NCBI GenBank assembly: GCA_963843605.1
Contig: CAWJLA010000002.1
Location: forward strand, 620,001-684,000
Origin: FEN-1297 sp963843605
GTDB taxonomy: Bacteria; Bacteroidota; Ignavibacteria; Ignavibacteriales; Ignavibacteriaceae
Direction: 5' to 3'
Length of the DNA: 64,000 bases
Of this stretch, positions 1-8,755 are shown one piece after another. The position numbers were made by a program, and so were the translations under genes. Numbering within the stretch: position 1 is the stretch's first letter; every line of letters starts with the position of its first letter. Below the pieces are notes generated by a model. It worked only from the letters and a program-made list of their open reading frames with translations, was not told the origin of the DNA and made no database searches.

Positions 1-68
1 GGAATAATCTGGTCGGTATCGATATTATTCCCGAGTACGAATGCTTTTCCTTTAATTATTTTTTCCAT
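1..68 (-). CDS. leuD: 3-isopropylmalate dehydratase small subunit, 5' part only
   Basis: Only the first 22 codons lie in the window; the gene continues past the left edge. The start ATG is at 68 and the peptide begins MEKIIKGKAFVLGNNIDTDQ, with the N(I/V)DTDxIIP signature of aconitase-family small (swivel) subunits. With LeuC it isomerises 2-isopropylmalate to 3-isopropylmalate in leucine synthesis. It follows leuC by about 40 bases on the same strand and is the last visible gene of the ilv-leu operon. The short N-terminus resembles the archaeal-type (type 2) LeuD, which would fit the LeuC type next door; this is inference from 22 residues. Confidence 0.85.
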   Translation of the reverse strand, partial: MEKIIKGKAFVLGNNIDTDQII

Positions 69-108
69 TTAATTTTTTAATCTCCACATCTTTTCTGGTT
101 TAAAAATC

Positions 109-1404
109 TTATAAGAAATCTCTCGGATCGGTTATTACGCCTGCAACCGCGGATGCCGCAACGGTTAACGGCGATGCAAGATATACTTCCGATTTTTTGC
201 TTCCCATCCTGCCCGGGAAATTTCTGTTCGTTGTTGAAATAACAGTTTCACCGTCATGAGCTCTTCCGACGGTATCAGACGGGCCTCCCAGACATGCGGC
301 GCATGAAGATTGTGCAATTTCGCAGCCCGCATCCCGGAAAATTTGTATCAGAGAAACGCCGCTGATAGTTTCTTCTTCAAGCTGACGTGCAACATGAGTA
401 CTTGCCGGAACTATAAAGGTAGGCACTTTAACTTTATTGCCGAAAATAATTTTCGCTGCAGCGATGAAATCACTTAATTTACCTCCGGTGCATGATCCGA
501 CATAGCATTTTGTAAGTTTAGTGCCCTGAACATTTCTAACAGTATCCAGATTATCAGGGCTGTGCGGTTTAGCCACATGCGGTTCCATTTTACTAACGTC
601 ATATGTATATGCAGCTTTATATTTTGCATCCGGATCGCTGTGGAATATTACATAGGGCTTATCCGTTCTCTCTTTAGTATATGCTTCGGTAACTTCATCT
701 GCGGCTATTATTCCGTTCATTGCGCCCGCTTCAATTGCCATGTTGGTGAGCGTCATTCTTTCATCAACCGACAAAGAATAAACGCCTTCGCCGTCGAATT
801 CCAGCGCACAGTATGTTCCGCCGTCGGTAGTAATATCACCTAATACCTGAAGGATTAAATCCTTCGCTGTCAGGTAAGGAGGAAGTTTACCGTTAAATGT
901 GAACTTTAATGATTCGGGAACTTTTTCCCATATTTTTCCGGTTCCTAAAATAAAGGCCGCATCTGTGTTGCCTACACCGGTCGAAAACATTCCGAATGCT
1001 CCTGATGTACAAGTGTGCGAGTCCGTACCGAACAGCACAGTGCCGGGTATATTGTACCCTTCTTCGGCCAAAGCGATATGGCAAACACCTTTATATCTAT
1101 CCGTGCCAACATCATAATAATTATCAACCGAATATTCTTTAGCAAAACTTCTAAGAATCTCTACATTTCTGTTCGCCTGGGGATTCTTTGTAAAGATGTA
1201 ATGATCAGGAAAAATAACCAGTTTGTCTTTGTCCCATATTTTTGCATTTTCACCAAACTCGCGTTTCCATATGCCTATAGTCGGCGGTCCGCATACATCA
1301 TGCGTCATTAATACATCAACATTTAACCATATATTTTCTCCGGGTTCCACTCTATCTCTTCCGGAAGCTTTTGCCAAAATTTTCTCTGTTATTGTCATCG
1401 ACAT
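109..1404 (-). CDS. leuC: 3-isopropylmalate dehydratase large subunit
   Basis: A 431-residue aconitase-family protein that binds the 4Fe-4S cluster and isomerises isopropylmalate with LeuD. The cluster cysteines are visible as C305 in VGSCTGGK and C368/C371 in SSCAACLGG; GTDSHTCTSGAFG near residue 126 is a second family signature. The length (431 rather than about 466) and the GGK after SCT, where the E. coli-type enzyme has NSR, place it in the shorter type-2 LeuC/homoaconitase-like group (family knowledge). It starts at ATG 1404 with AAAGGA upstream and lies 12 bases after leuA, so it is co-transcribed. Confidence 0.95.
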   Translation of the reverse strand: MSMTITEKILAKASGRDRVEPGENIWLNVDVLMTHDVCGPPTIGIWKREFGENAKIWDKDKLVIFPDHYIFTKNPQANRNVEILRSFAKEYSVDNYYDVGTDRYKGVCHIALAEEGYNIPGTVLFGTDSHTCTSGAFGMFSTGVGNTDAAFILGTGKIWEKVPESLKFTFNGKLPPYLTAKDLILQVLGDITTDGGTYCALEFDGEGVYSLSVDERMTLTNMAIEAGAMNGIIAADEVTEAYTKERTDKPYVIFHSDPDAKYKAAYTYDVSKMEPHVAKPHSPDNLDTVRNVQGTKLTKCYVGSCTGGKLSDFIAAAKIIFGNKVKVPTFIVPASTHVARQLEEETISGVSLIQIFRDAGCEIAQSSCAACLGGPSDTVGRAHDGETVISTTNRNFPGRMGSKKSEVYLASPLTVAASAVAGVITDPRDFL

Positions 1405-1416
1405 TTTTTATTTCCT

Positions 1417-3012
1417 TTATACTGCTTGAGATATATCTGATAATGAACTGTCATAATTTTCGCCTTCGGCTTTTAACCTTTCGTATTTACGGTATTGGTT
1501 TAATGCTTGAAGGTATGCTTTCGCGCTTGCTTCGATAATATCCGTTGAGATACCTCTTCCGGTAAAAGAATTTTCATCTTCTCTCAAACGGACAATTACT
1601 TCGCCCATTGCCTGTCTGCCGGAGGTAACCGAACGGACATTGTATGATTCAAGTTTCGGTTTTACATCAAGAGCCCTTTCGATGGCATTAAAACACGCAT
1701 CAACCGAGCCGTCCCCGGTTGCAGATTCCTGAACCGTATCATCACTAGTTTTTATCTTTACCGTAGCAGTCGGGATGGCGTTAGTACCTATCATAACATG
1801 CAGATAAACCAGTTCGTAAAACTCGTTCTTTTTAGAATGTACCTGATCGCCCATCAGAATTCTAAGGTCTTCGTCGAATACTTCCTTTTTCTTGTCTGCA
1901 AGTTCGAGGAACTTTTCATATACGCCTTTTAACTCTAATTCGGTCAAAGTATAACCGAGTTCAAAGAGTCTGGATTTTAATCCGTGCCTCCCCGAATGAC
2001 GGCCGAGTACTATCTTTGTTTTAGGAACACCCACACTTTCAGGAGTCATTATTTCATAAGTCTGCCTGTCCTTCAGCATACCGTCCTGGTGGATTCCCGA
2101 TTCATGAGCGAAAGCATTCTCGCCTACGATTGCTTTATTCGGCTGAACTATCATACCCGAGAAAGAAGAAACCATTTTACTGGTATTATAAATTTCCTCG
2201 GTTTTTATATTTGTATAAACATTATTTATGTCTTTTCTTACTTTCAGAGCCATAACAATTTCCTCAAGGGAGGCATTACCGGCGCGTTCACCAATACCGT
2301 TGATGGTTCCCTCAACCTGACGGGCTCCGTTTTCAATTCCGCTTAAAGAGTTCGCTACGGCAAGTCCGAGATCATCGTGGCAATGAACGCTAATAATGGC
2401 TTTATCTATGTCGTTTACTTTTTTTCGAAGTTCAGCAATCTTTGCGCCGAATTCCGAGGGGAAAGTATAACCGGTTGTATCGGGTATATTAACTGTGGTA
2501 GCACCGGCTTCAATTGCGGCCTGAATAATTTCGGAGAGGTAAGACATTTCTGTTCTGCCTGCATCTTCAGCGGAAAATTCGATATCATGAGTAAATGTTT
2601 TAGCATAAGCCACTATATCCTGAGCCATTTTCAATATGGTTTTTCTTTTCTCATGGAGAGTTTTTCCGTACCTATCGTCGCCGAACTTTCCCAGTATATG
2701 AATATCAGAAGTTCCGATAAAAGTGTGAATTCTAAATCTTTTTGCTCCCCGCAATGCATCATAAGCAGCTTTAACATCAACTTCTTTTGCTCTTGCCAGA
2801 CCGGCAATAATTGCATCAACTTCACCGGAGATGCGCTGAACCGCTTCGAACTGGGCGGGTGATGAAACAGGAAAACCTGCTTCTATAACATCTACCCCCA
2901 GCTTTTCAAGCTGTTTTGCTATTTCTAATTTTTCATACACATTTAATGAGGCACCGGGTGATTGTTCCCCGTCCCTCAATGTAGTATCAAAAATTACTAC
3001 TCTGTTATTCAC
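1417..3012 (-). CDS. leuA: 2-isopropylmalate synthase
   Basis: A 531-residue enzyme condensing acetyl-CoA with 2-oxoisovalerate, the committed step of leucine synthesis. The N-terminal TIM barrel shows TTLRDGEQSPGA (residues 10-21) and the metal-binding HCHDD motif near residue 210. The C-terminal part from about residue 390 is the LeuA allosteric domain, where leucine feedback would bind (family knowledge). The start codon is GTG at 3012 with GAAAGG about 8 bases upstream. It follows the methyltransferase gene by roughly 90 bases, the widest gap inside the operon; no terminator is visible there. Confidence 0.95.
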   Translation of the reverse strand: MNNRVVIFDTTLRDGEQSPGASLNVYEKLEIAKQLEKLGVDVIEAGFPVSSPAQFEAVQRISGEVDAIIAGLARAKEVDVKAAYDALRGAKRFRIHTFIGTSDIHILGKFGDDRYGKTLHEKRKTILKMAQDIVAYAKTFTHDIEFSAEDAGRTEMSYLSEIIQAAIEAGATTVNIPDTTGYTFPSEFGAKIAELRKKVNDIDKAIISVHCHDDLGLAVANSLSGIENGARQVEGTINGIGERAGNASLEEIVMALKVRKDINNVYTNIKTEEIYNTSKMVSSFSGMIVQPNKAIVGENAFAHESGIHQDGMLKDRQTYEIMTPESVGVPKTKIVLGRHSGRHGLKSRLFELGYTLTELELKGVYEKFLELADKKKEVFDEDLRILMGDQVHSKKNEFYELVYLHVMIGTNAIPTATVKIKTSDDTVQESATGDGSVDACFNAIERALDVKPKLESYNVRSVTSGRQAMGEVIVRLREDENSFTGRGISTDIIEASAKAYLQALNQYRKYERLKAEGENYDSSLSDISQAV

Positions 3013-3101
3013 TTTTATTACCTTTCTATGAAATTTTAGTAAAACTTCATTTACTTTTAATAAATATTTTTTTTACGGCTGATTTTATCGGACGCAAAAA
3101 T

Positions 3102-3728
3102 CTACTTCTTCTTTCCTACTAGTAATGCTAACTCACGCCATTTCCAATAACAGTCGACATCGTAAAACCCGATATCGCCGATCCATTTCAGTTGGGTTTC
3201 AACATCCAGAAGTTTATTAGCATTATCTTCGGGCGTTCCCAATAATTCAAAGAATTTTTTATGAAGATTTTTAGTCGGCGAAGAAACATGCTCCAAATTG
3301 CAAAAAATACCGCCGTTTTCAAGAATCTTCCAAACTTCAAAATATAAATTCCGTTTACGGCTATCATCCACATGATGAATCGCAAAGCTCGATATTACAA
3401 CGTCAAAGCTATCCGGTTTGAAAGGTAACGCATTATTTATATCATGCTCAACTATGGTTACACGTTCTTCATCGTTATATTTTTTTTTCAACTCATCCAG
3501 CATAACCGGAGAAAAATCCAATGCAACACCCTTCGCATCCCGGCATTTTATTAAACATAAATCCAGCAACCTACCGTTACCAGAACCGATATCCAGAATT
3601 CTGCCGGCATCCTTCGGTATTTCTTCAAGCAGGGATGCCTCGCCTTCGGTACGGTGCGGTATTTTATCAGCCCTGCTTAAATAATTCAATGCATGTTCGG
3701 TCGATTTCCATTCGCTGTTCATCATCAT
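3102..3728 (-). CDS. class I SAM-dependent methyltransferase inside the ilv-leu operon
   Basis: About 208 residues with a Rossmann-type SAM site: motif I is RILDIGSGNGRLLDL near residue 42, and the post-motif acidic segment and VVISSFAIHHVDD (residues 107-120) are typical of class I methyltransferases. The substrate is unknown. Three ATGs in a row lie at 3728, 3725 and 3722; a TTG just before them is a less likely start. It begins 10 bases after leuB ends and precedes leuA, so it sits inside a leucine operon although no leucine-pathway step needs a methyl transfer. It may be a passenger gene. Confidence 0.8.
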   Translation of the reverse strand: MMMNSEWKSTEHALNYLSRADKIPHRTEGEASLLEEIPKDAGRILDIGSGNGRLLDLCLIKCRDAKGVALDFSPVMLDELKKKYNDEERVTIVEHDINNALPFKPDSFDVVISSFAIHHVDDSRKRNLYFEVWKILENGGIFCNLEHVSSPTKNLHKKFFELLGTPEDNANKLLDVETQLKWIGDIGFYDVDCYWKWRELALLVGKKK

Positions 3729-3737
3729 CAAGTTAAA

Positions 3738-4835
3738 TTAGAGTGCAGTTTCACTTACTGCTTGCTCGTCATAAATTTTAATAAAATTAGCAACGACAGC
3801 GTCTTTCATTTTTTCTGTAGAAACCAGCACTGATCCTGGTGAAAATATATCCGCAGTTCTGTAACCGGATTCCAGGGTCTTACTTATTGCAGCTTCTATT
3901 AGTTCTGCGGCTTTGTGCATCTTGAAGGAATGATAGAACATCATTGCAACAGATGAAATTGTAGCAAGCGGATTAGCCTTTCCCTGTCCGGCTATATCCG
4001 GAGCACTCCCGTGTACAGGTTCATACAAAGCATATTTGCTACCGAGGCTGGCGGAAGGCAGCATGCCTAGACTACCGGTAACCATAGAAGCGATATCACT
4101 TAAAATATCTCCGAACATGTTTTGAGTAAGTATTACGTCAAACTGTTTCGGATTACGGACAATCTGCATGGCAGCATTATCTACATACATATCGCTCAAT
4201 GAAACTTCAGGATAATCTTTATGTATTTCATGCACCACTTTTCTCCAGAACTGGGAACAATCCAGAACATTGGCTTTATCGACTGAGACAACTCTTTTAT
4301 CTCTTGTCATTGCAAGTTCAAAAGCATATCTGGCCATCCTTTCAACTTCTTCTCTATAGTATATCATCGTGTTCCAGCCTTTTTCATCGTCGTAACCTCT
4401 CGGTTCACCGAAATAAACATCGCCGGTTAGTTCCCTTAATATTATAAAGTCGGTTCCGTCCAAAACTTCAGGTTTAAGAGTAGATGCAGAAAGTAAAGCC
4501 GAATAAACTTTTGCGGGACGAATATTATTGTATAATCCCAGCGCTTTCCTCAATTTCAACAAGGCAGCTTCCGGTTTCTGATTCTGCGGGAGGTTTTCCC
4601 ATTTGGGTCCACCAACAGCACCGAGCAGCACCGCATCGGCATCATAACAAGCGCTAAGAGTTTCCTCAGTAAGCGGAGAACCGAACTTATCGTAAGAGCA
4701 TCCGCCTGCCAGATATTCATTCAAAGTTAAATCCACATTGAATTTTGCAGCTACGGTCTTCATAACGTCTACAGCTGCATTTACCACCTCTGGGCCTATT
4801 CCGTCGCCGGGTAAAAGCGCAATTTTCAATTTCAT
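3738..4835 (-). CDS. leuB: 3-isopropylmalate dehydrogenase
   Basis: A 365-residue NAD-dependent beta-decarboxylating dehydrogenase, third step of leucine synthesis. It opens with LPGDGIGPEV (residues 8-17) and has the LRELTGDVYFGEPRG active-site loop near residue 134. The metal-binding aspartates lie in LSDMYVDNAAM and in NMFGDILSDIASM around residues 238-252. The NAD-side motif is EPVHGSAPDIAGQGKANP near residue 272. Its ATG overlaps the end of ilvC by four bases (ATGA), which indicates translational coupling. It is full length for the family. Confidence 0.96.
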   Translation of the reverse strand: MKLKIALLPGDGIGPEVVNAAVDVMKTVAAKFNVDLTLNEYLAGGCSYDKFGSPLTEETLSACYDADAVLLGAVGGPKWENLPQNQKPEAALLKLRKALGLYNNIRPAKVYSALLSASTLKPEVLDGTDFIILRELTGDVYFGEPRGYDDEKGWNTMIYYREEVERMARYAFELAMTRDKRVVSVDKANVLDCSQFWRKVVHEIHKDYPEVSLSDMYVDNAAMQIVRNPKQFDVILTQNMFGDILSDIASMVTGSLGMLPSASLGSKYALYEPVHGSAPDIAGQGKANPLATISSVAMMFYHSFKMHKAAELIEAAISKTLESGYRTADIFSPGSVLVSTEKMKDAVVANFIKIYDEQAVSETAL

Positions 4836-5848
4836 ACGCCGACCTCTTCTTTTTTATTTTTCTTGAACAGCCAGCTCATCATTTCTCTCAGCTTTGCGCC
4901 TACTTTTTCAATCTGATGCTCTTTATTCTCAGTTCTAAGTTTCTTCATTAACGGCTCGCCTGAGTTATATTCATCGAGCCATTCTTTCGCAAATTGACCG
5001 GATTGAATCTCACTTAGAATTTTTTTCATCTCTTTACGGGTTTCGGCAGTAATCAATCTTTTTCCTCTCGTCATTCCGCCGTATTCAGCGGTGTCGCTGA
5101 CCGAATAATTCATTCTTGATAGTCCTCCCTCATAATATAGATCGACTATAAGTTTCATCTCATGCATGCATTCAAAGTAGGCCAGTTCAGGCGGATAGCC
5201 TGCTTCAACCAGAGTATCAAAGCCTGCTTTTATTAGCTCTGCCGAACCGCCGCAAAGTACTGCCTGTTCACCGAACAAATCTGTCTCGGTTTCGTTTTTA
5301 AAGTTAGTTTCAATAACACCGGCTTTAGTACCTCCTATTCCCTTAGACCATGCCAGAGCAGTATCCAAAGCTTTACCGGAAGCATCCTGATGAACCGCGA
5401 TCAAACAAGGAACTCCCGCGCCTTCAAGATAAGTGCGGCGTACAAGATGGCCGGGACTTTTCGGCGCAATCATTATCACATCAACATCTTTAGAAGGTAC
5501 GATCTGTTTGAAATGAATATTAAATCCATGGGCGAAGGCAAGAGTATTGCCGGCTTTCAAATGGGGAGCAATATCCTTTTCGTAAACCGATTTTTGGTTC
5601 TGATCGGGTAGCAAAACCATAATAATATCTGCCCATTCCGACGCATCTGCAATTGTTTTAACCGTTAAGCCCGCAGCCTCGGCTTTTGCCCACTTGTCAC
5701 TTTCTTTTCTTAGACCAACGCACACATTGCAGCCGCTTTCTTTTAAGTTCAAAGCATGAGCATGCCCCTGGCTTCCGAAACCAAGAACAGCAATTTTCTT
5801 TTTCGATATATTTTCTAAAGATGCATCGCCTTCATAATAAACTTTCAT
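4832..5848 (-). CDS. ilvC: ketol-acid reductoisomerase, class I
   Basis: A 338-residue NADPH-dependent enzyme converting acetolactate and acetohydroxybutyrate to dihydroxy acids for Val/Leu/Ile. The nucleotide site is visible as LGFGSQGHAHALNL (residues 22-35); the metal-binding acidic residues fall in ETDLFGEQAVLCGG and in the later FECMHEMKLIVDL helix. The short form without the duplicated knotted domain is class I. It is 17 bases after ilvN and overlaps leuB by 4 bases. No ilvD or ilvE is present in the window, so the pathway must be completed elsewhere in the genome. Confidence 0.96.
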   Translation of the reverse strand: MKVYYEGDASLENISKKKIAVLGFGSQGHAHALNLKESGCNVCVGLRKESDKWAKAEAAGLTVKTIADASEWADIIMVLLPDQNQKSVYEKDIAPHLKAGNTLAFAHGFNIHFKQIVPSKDVDVIMIAPKSPGHLVRRTYLEGAGVPCLIAVHQDASGKALDTALAWSKGIGGTKAGVIETNFKNETETDLFGEQAVLCGGSAELIKAGFDTLVEAGYPPELAYFECMHEMKLIVDLYYEGGLSRMNYSVSDTAEYGGMTRGKRLITAETRKEMKKILSEIQSGQFAKEWLDEYNSGEPLMKKLRTENKEHQIEKVGAKLREMMSWLFKKNKKEEVGV

Positions 5849-5865
5849 TATTAAATCCTTTATTT

Positions 5866-6375
5866 TTATTGAGTAACTGGTGTTTTGTCATGTTGCAACT
5901 GTTCGCCTCTTTTGAGGGCAACAGTTCCGGAACGTGCCATTTCTTTTATACCGTACGGCTCAAGCACGTTGACTACTGCGTCAATCTTATCCGGCGGACC
6001 GGTTATCTCCAACGTCAGCGTTTTATTATTTATATCTACGACGTTTCCCCTGAAAATTTCGCAAATATTTGTAATCTCTGCTCTGGTACCTTTCTGGTAA
6101 AACACCGAAATAAGCGCCAGGTCTCTTTCTACTCTGTTTTGTCCGGTAAGGTCAACAACTTTAATTGTGTCGATCAGACGATTTAATTGTTTAACTATCT
6201 GTTCGATAATTTTATCGTCCCCTTCGGTAACAATGGTCATCCGTGAAATTTCAGCGGTTTCGGTCTCGCCGATTGATATACTGTGAATATTAAAACCTTT
6301 ACCGCTGAACATTGTGGCCACCCTGTTAAAGGCACCGAATCTGTTCTCAACCAAAACCGATATTGTATGTTTCAT
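5866..6375 (-). CDS. ilvN: acetolactate synthase small (regulatory) subunit
   Basis: A 169-residue regulatory subunit. The N-terminal ACT domain starts with the VLVENRFGAFNRVATMFSGK segment (residues 8-27) and GFNIHSISIGETE, the hallmark of IlvN/IlvH. The C-terminal ALS_ss domain covers roughly residues 80-160. It conveys valine feedback to the catalytic subunit in homologues. It starts three bases after ilvB stops, so both subunits are made from one message. The length matches the common ~160-170 residue form. Confidence 0.94.
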   Translation of the reverse strand: MKHTISVLVENRFGAFNRVATMFSGKGFNIHSISIGETETAEISRMTIVTEGDDKIIEQIVKQLNRLIDTIKVVDLTGQNRVERDLALISVFYQKGTRAEITNICEIFRGNVVDINNKTLTLEITGPPDKIDAVVNVLEPYGIKEMARSGTVALKRGEQLQHDKTPVTQ

Positions 6376-6378
6376 AAA

Positions 6379-8097
6379 TTAAACCATCTCCTTTGGGTCT
6401 AAACGTTTTGTCATCATTTCATTAATTGTTGCGCCGGAAGGAATGATCGGGAAAACCATTTCTTCTTTTACAACCTTGAATTCTATAAGAACAGGTCCAT
6501 CGTTTACCGAGAGTGCTTCGTCTAAAATATCGTCAACATCGTTGGGTTTGGAGGTTGAAAAAGATTTTAACCCGAAAGCCTCACCTACTTTTTTAAAATC
6601 CGGATTGCTGTCGGACAGGTCCGTGAAGCTGTATTTTTCGGCATGAAAAAGTTCCTGCCATTGGCGGACCATTCCCAGAAAGCTGTTGTTGATAATTATA
6701 AACTTGATAGGAAGTTTGTTATAAACAGCCGTGACAAGTTCCTGAATATTCATTTGGAAACCGCCGTCTCCTGAAATTGAAATAACCGGTCTATCCTTAA
6801 CCCCGAAGGCAGCACCTATAGCAGCCGGAAGAGAGAAGCCCATAGTACCTAGTCCCCCGCTTGTTAAATGGGAGCGCGGATGATTAAACTTATAATACTG
6901 GGCAACCCACATCTGATGCTGCCCAACATCAGTTACTATAACGGCTTCTCCCTTTGTCTTTTCATTAATTTTTTCAAGAACATATTGTGTCCTGAGTTTG
7001 CCGTCTTCCTTTTCATAAGTAAGAGGGCACTCATCTTTCCACGCATCAATCTGTTTCCACCAGTCACTTATATCCAGCGGTTCGTTTATTTCCGAGGCAA
7101 GCTCTGCGAGCACATGCTTAACATCTCCTACTATAGGAAGATCTACAATCACGTTTTTGTCGATACATGTCGGATCAATATCAACATGAATTTTATAAGC
7201 GCCGGTTGCAAACGAATCGACTTTACCAGTAACTCGGTCGTCGAATCTTGCACCAAGCGAGATCAGAAGATCGCAATTATTAACCGCCTGATTTGCCCAA
7301 TAAGTTCCGTGCATTCCCAGCATGCCTAATGACTGTGGTTCGCTCATCGGGAAGGCCCCCAATCCTTGAAGCGTCATGGTAACCGGCAAATTGTTTTCTC
7401 TTACAAGAAGACCTAATTCTCTGTGTCCTCCAGACATAATTACACCGCCGCCTACATATAATAAGGGTCTTTTTGCTTTTTTCAGAATCTCCGCGGCTTT
7501 CTTAATTTGATTTTGATGACCGAGGAATGTCGGCTTGTAACCTTTCAGATCGACTTTATCCGGGTATTCAAATTCACATACGGATGCTACTACATCTTTC
7601 GGCAGGTCGACTAAAACAGGTCCCGGCCTTCCGGTTGAAGCGATAAAGAAAGCTTTTTTAACAATCGATGCCAGTTCTTTTACATCTCTAACAAGAAAAT
7701 TATGTTTCGTAATCGGTCTGGTAATTCCAACAATATCGGCTTCCTGAAATGCATCGTTACCAATAAGATGCGTTGCCACCTGCCCGGTAAAAACCACAAT
7801 CGGTACGGAATCCATATATGCATCGGCAATACCCGTTACCGTATTTGTAGCACCCGGGCCTGAAGTAACCAGCACAACTCCCACTTTACCAGTTGCCTTT
7901 GCATAACCTTCAGCCATATGAGCGGCACCTTGTTCGTGTCTAACAAGAATATGCTTAAGATAATCGACATCGTAGAGTTTCTCATATAACTTTAGCACAG
8001 CGCCGCCGGGAAACCCGAAAACATATTCAACTTTTTCGCGTTTAAGACATTCGAAAAATATTTCGGCCCCAGACAACATTTGCTTGGAGGTTCTCAT
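6379..8097 (-). CDS. ilvB: acetolactate synthase large (catalytic) subunit
   Basis: A 572-residue ThDP- and FAD-dependent enzyme, the first common step of branched-chain amino-acid synthesis. The N-terminal ThDP domain has YVFGFPGGAVLKLYEKL and the catalytic glutamate in VRHEQGAAHMAEGYA near residue 54. The C-terminal ThDP/Mg site is GDGGFQMNIQEL around residue 445, ending with NNSFLGMVRQWQ. It is the first enzyme gene of the operon, with AAAGGAT about 7 bases before the ATG at 8097, and is preceded by the long structured leader described at 8219-8784. Confidence 0.96.
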   Translation of the reverse strand: MRTSKQMLSGAEIFFECLKREKVEYVFGFPGGAVLKLYEKLYDVDYLKHILVRHEQGAAHMAEGYAKATGKVGVVLVTSGPGATNTVTGIADAYMDSVPIVVFTGQVATHLIGNDAFQEADIVGITRPITKHNFLVRDVKELASIVKKAFFIASTGRPGPVLVDLPKDVVASVCEFEYPDKVDLKGYKPTFLGHQNQIKKAAEILKKAKRPLLYVGGGVIMSGGHRELGLLVRENNLPVTMTLQGLGAFPMSEPQSLGMLGMHGTYWANQAVNNCDLLISLGARFDDRVTGKVDSFATGAYKIHVDIDPTCIDKNVIVDLPIVGDVKHVLAELASEINEPLDISDWWKQIDAWKDECPLTYEKEDGKLRTQYVLEKINEKTKGEAVIVTDVGQHQMWVAQYYKFNHPRSHLTSGGLGTMGFSLPAAIGAAFGVKDRPVISISGDGGFQMNIQELVTAVYNKLPIKFIIINNSFLGMVRQWQELFHAEKYSFTDLSDSNPDFKKVGEAFGLKSFSTSKPNDVDDILDEALSVNDGPVLIEFKVVKEEMVFPIIPSGATINEMMTKRLDPKEMV

Positions 8098-8218
8098 ATT
8101 AGATCCTTTCTATCTTCTTGTAATTCTAATAAAATTTGTTAAAACTTTAACCAGTCATTTTATTTTAATCTTACCAACTGTGCGCCTGCATACAGTTTAA
8201 ACTTCCGTAAGAAGCTCA

Positions 8219-8274
8219 GCATCCAGATCCGGACTAACAATAACAGGCGTATTCGTTAGTCCTGATCTAGATGC
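8219..8274 (-). promoter_or_regulatory. 20-bp hairpin in the ilv-leu leader
   Basis: Arms at 8255-8274 and 8219-8238 pair over 20 positions on the minus-strand RNA with one G-U and one A-G mismatch around a 16-base loop. The upstream arm overlaps the last codons and the TAG stop of the Ile/Leu-rich reading frame 8267-8455. A short segment farther up, ATCAGATGC, could compete for the same arm. No T-rich tract follows, so it is not an obvious intrinsic terminator. A role in leader-based control of ilvB is inferred. Confidence 0.55.
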
Positions 8275-8455
8275 TAATTAGAATTAGCGCACTAATATTA
8301 AGGATGAAAATTCGTAAACTGCTATCAGCAGTATGTTTTAAGCATCTGATAAGATGTAGATTATTAACTACAACACTTTTGGTGAGAGCAGTATTGACTA
8401 TACCACTTCTTGTGGAAGCTTTTTGATAGCCGGATTCTAAGCAAAGATATTTCAC
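8267..8455 (-). CDS. possible second branched-chain-rich leader peptide
   Basis: A 62-codon frame starting at GTG 8455 with AGAGG about 8 bases upstream. It has no resemblance to a known protein. Nine of its last 14 residues (IFILNISALILISI) are Ile or Leu, and SVVV lies further up. Its stop codon is inside the 20-bp hairpin at 8219-8274, the arrangement expected of an attenuator leader. It is 169 bases upstream of ilvB. The composition could be chance in an AT-rich leader, so this is weaker than the 8575-8736 frame. Confidence 0.4.
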   Translation of the reverse strand: MKYLCLESGYQKASTRSGIVNTALTKSVVVNNLHLIRCLKHTADSSLRIFILNISALILISI

Positions 8456-8510
8456 ATTTGCCTCTGAAAATTACAAAAATTAATCTTCAAATATAAGTCT
8501 TGAGGATCCG

Positions 8511-8567
8511 GTCAATCCCGATTCTTATTTTCTTTTATCATTTTTTATTTTTTGAATTGGGATTGAC
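8511..8567 (-). promoter_or_regulatory. 14-bp inverted repeat after the first ilv leader peptide
   Basis: Arms 8554-8567 and 8511-8524 pair at 13 of 14 positions (GTCAATCCC core) around a 29-base A-rich loop in the RNA. It starts 7 bases after the stop of the leader peptide 8575-8736. A GGGATT word inside the leader coding region can also pair with the AATCCC of the upstream arm, so two alternative structures are possible. There is no U-tract after the hairpin. Confidence 0.5.
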
Positions 8568-8574
8568 TAGTATA

Positions 8575-8736
8575 TCAGCCTAGAATAATAATTACTAGTA
8601 GGCTAATAATAATAGAAATCCCTAGAATGATATCTAAAGAAAGGATAACTCTTGAATTGTGCACATTAACACGACGGCCACTGCTGTTTTGAACAGGGAC
8701 TAATTCTAAGGTAATATTTCTCGTTGTGTTATACAT
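8575..8736 (-). CDS. branched-chain leader peptide of the ilv-leu operon
   Basis: A 53-residue frame from ATG 8736 beginning MYNTTRNITLELVPVQ. Of the last 26 residues 18 are Ile, Leu or Val, including SIIISLLVIIILG at the end. Four of the six Leu codons in that stretch are CTA, which is uncommon in the enzyme genes here; rare CUA codons also occur in the E. coli leu leader. It lies about 13 bases downstream of the predicted transcription start and 478 bases upstream of ilvB, followed at once by a long inverted repeat. Alternative: a small single-span membrane protein, since the same stretch could cross a membrane. Confidence 0.65.
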   Translation of the reverse strand: MYNTTRNITLELVPVQNSSGRRVNVHNSRVILSLDIILGISIIISLLVIIILG

Positions 8737-8755
8737 ACTTTTTTTATTGGAATAC

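Noticed and set aside
562..843. Many antisense reading frames over the enzyme genes, such as 562-843 and 4199-4447
   Set aside because: They lie opposite well-supported genes, have no domain or SD, and are shadows of the real coding frames.
8160..8570. T-box riboswitch in the ilv leader
   Set aside because: I see no T-box core (AGGGTGG-type sequence) and no specifier loop plus terminator; the peptide-rich layout fits attenuation better.
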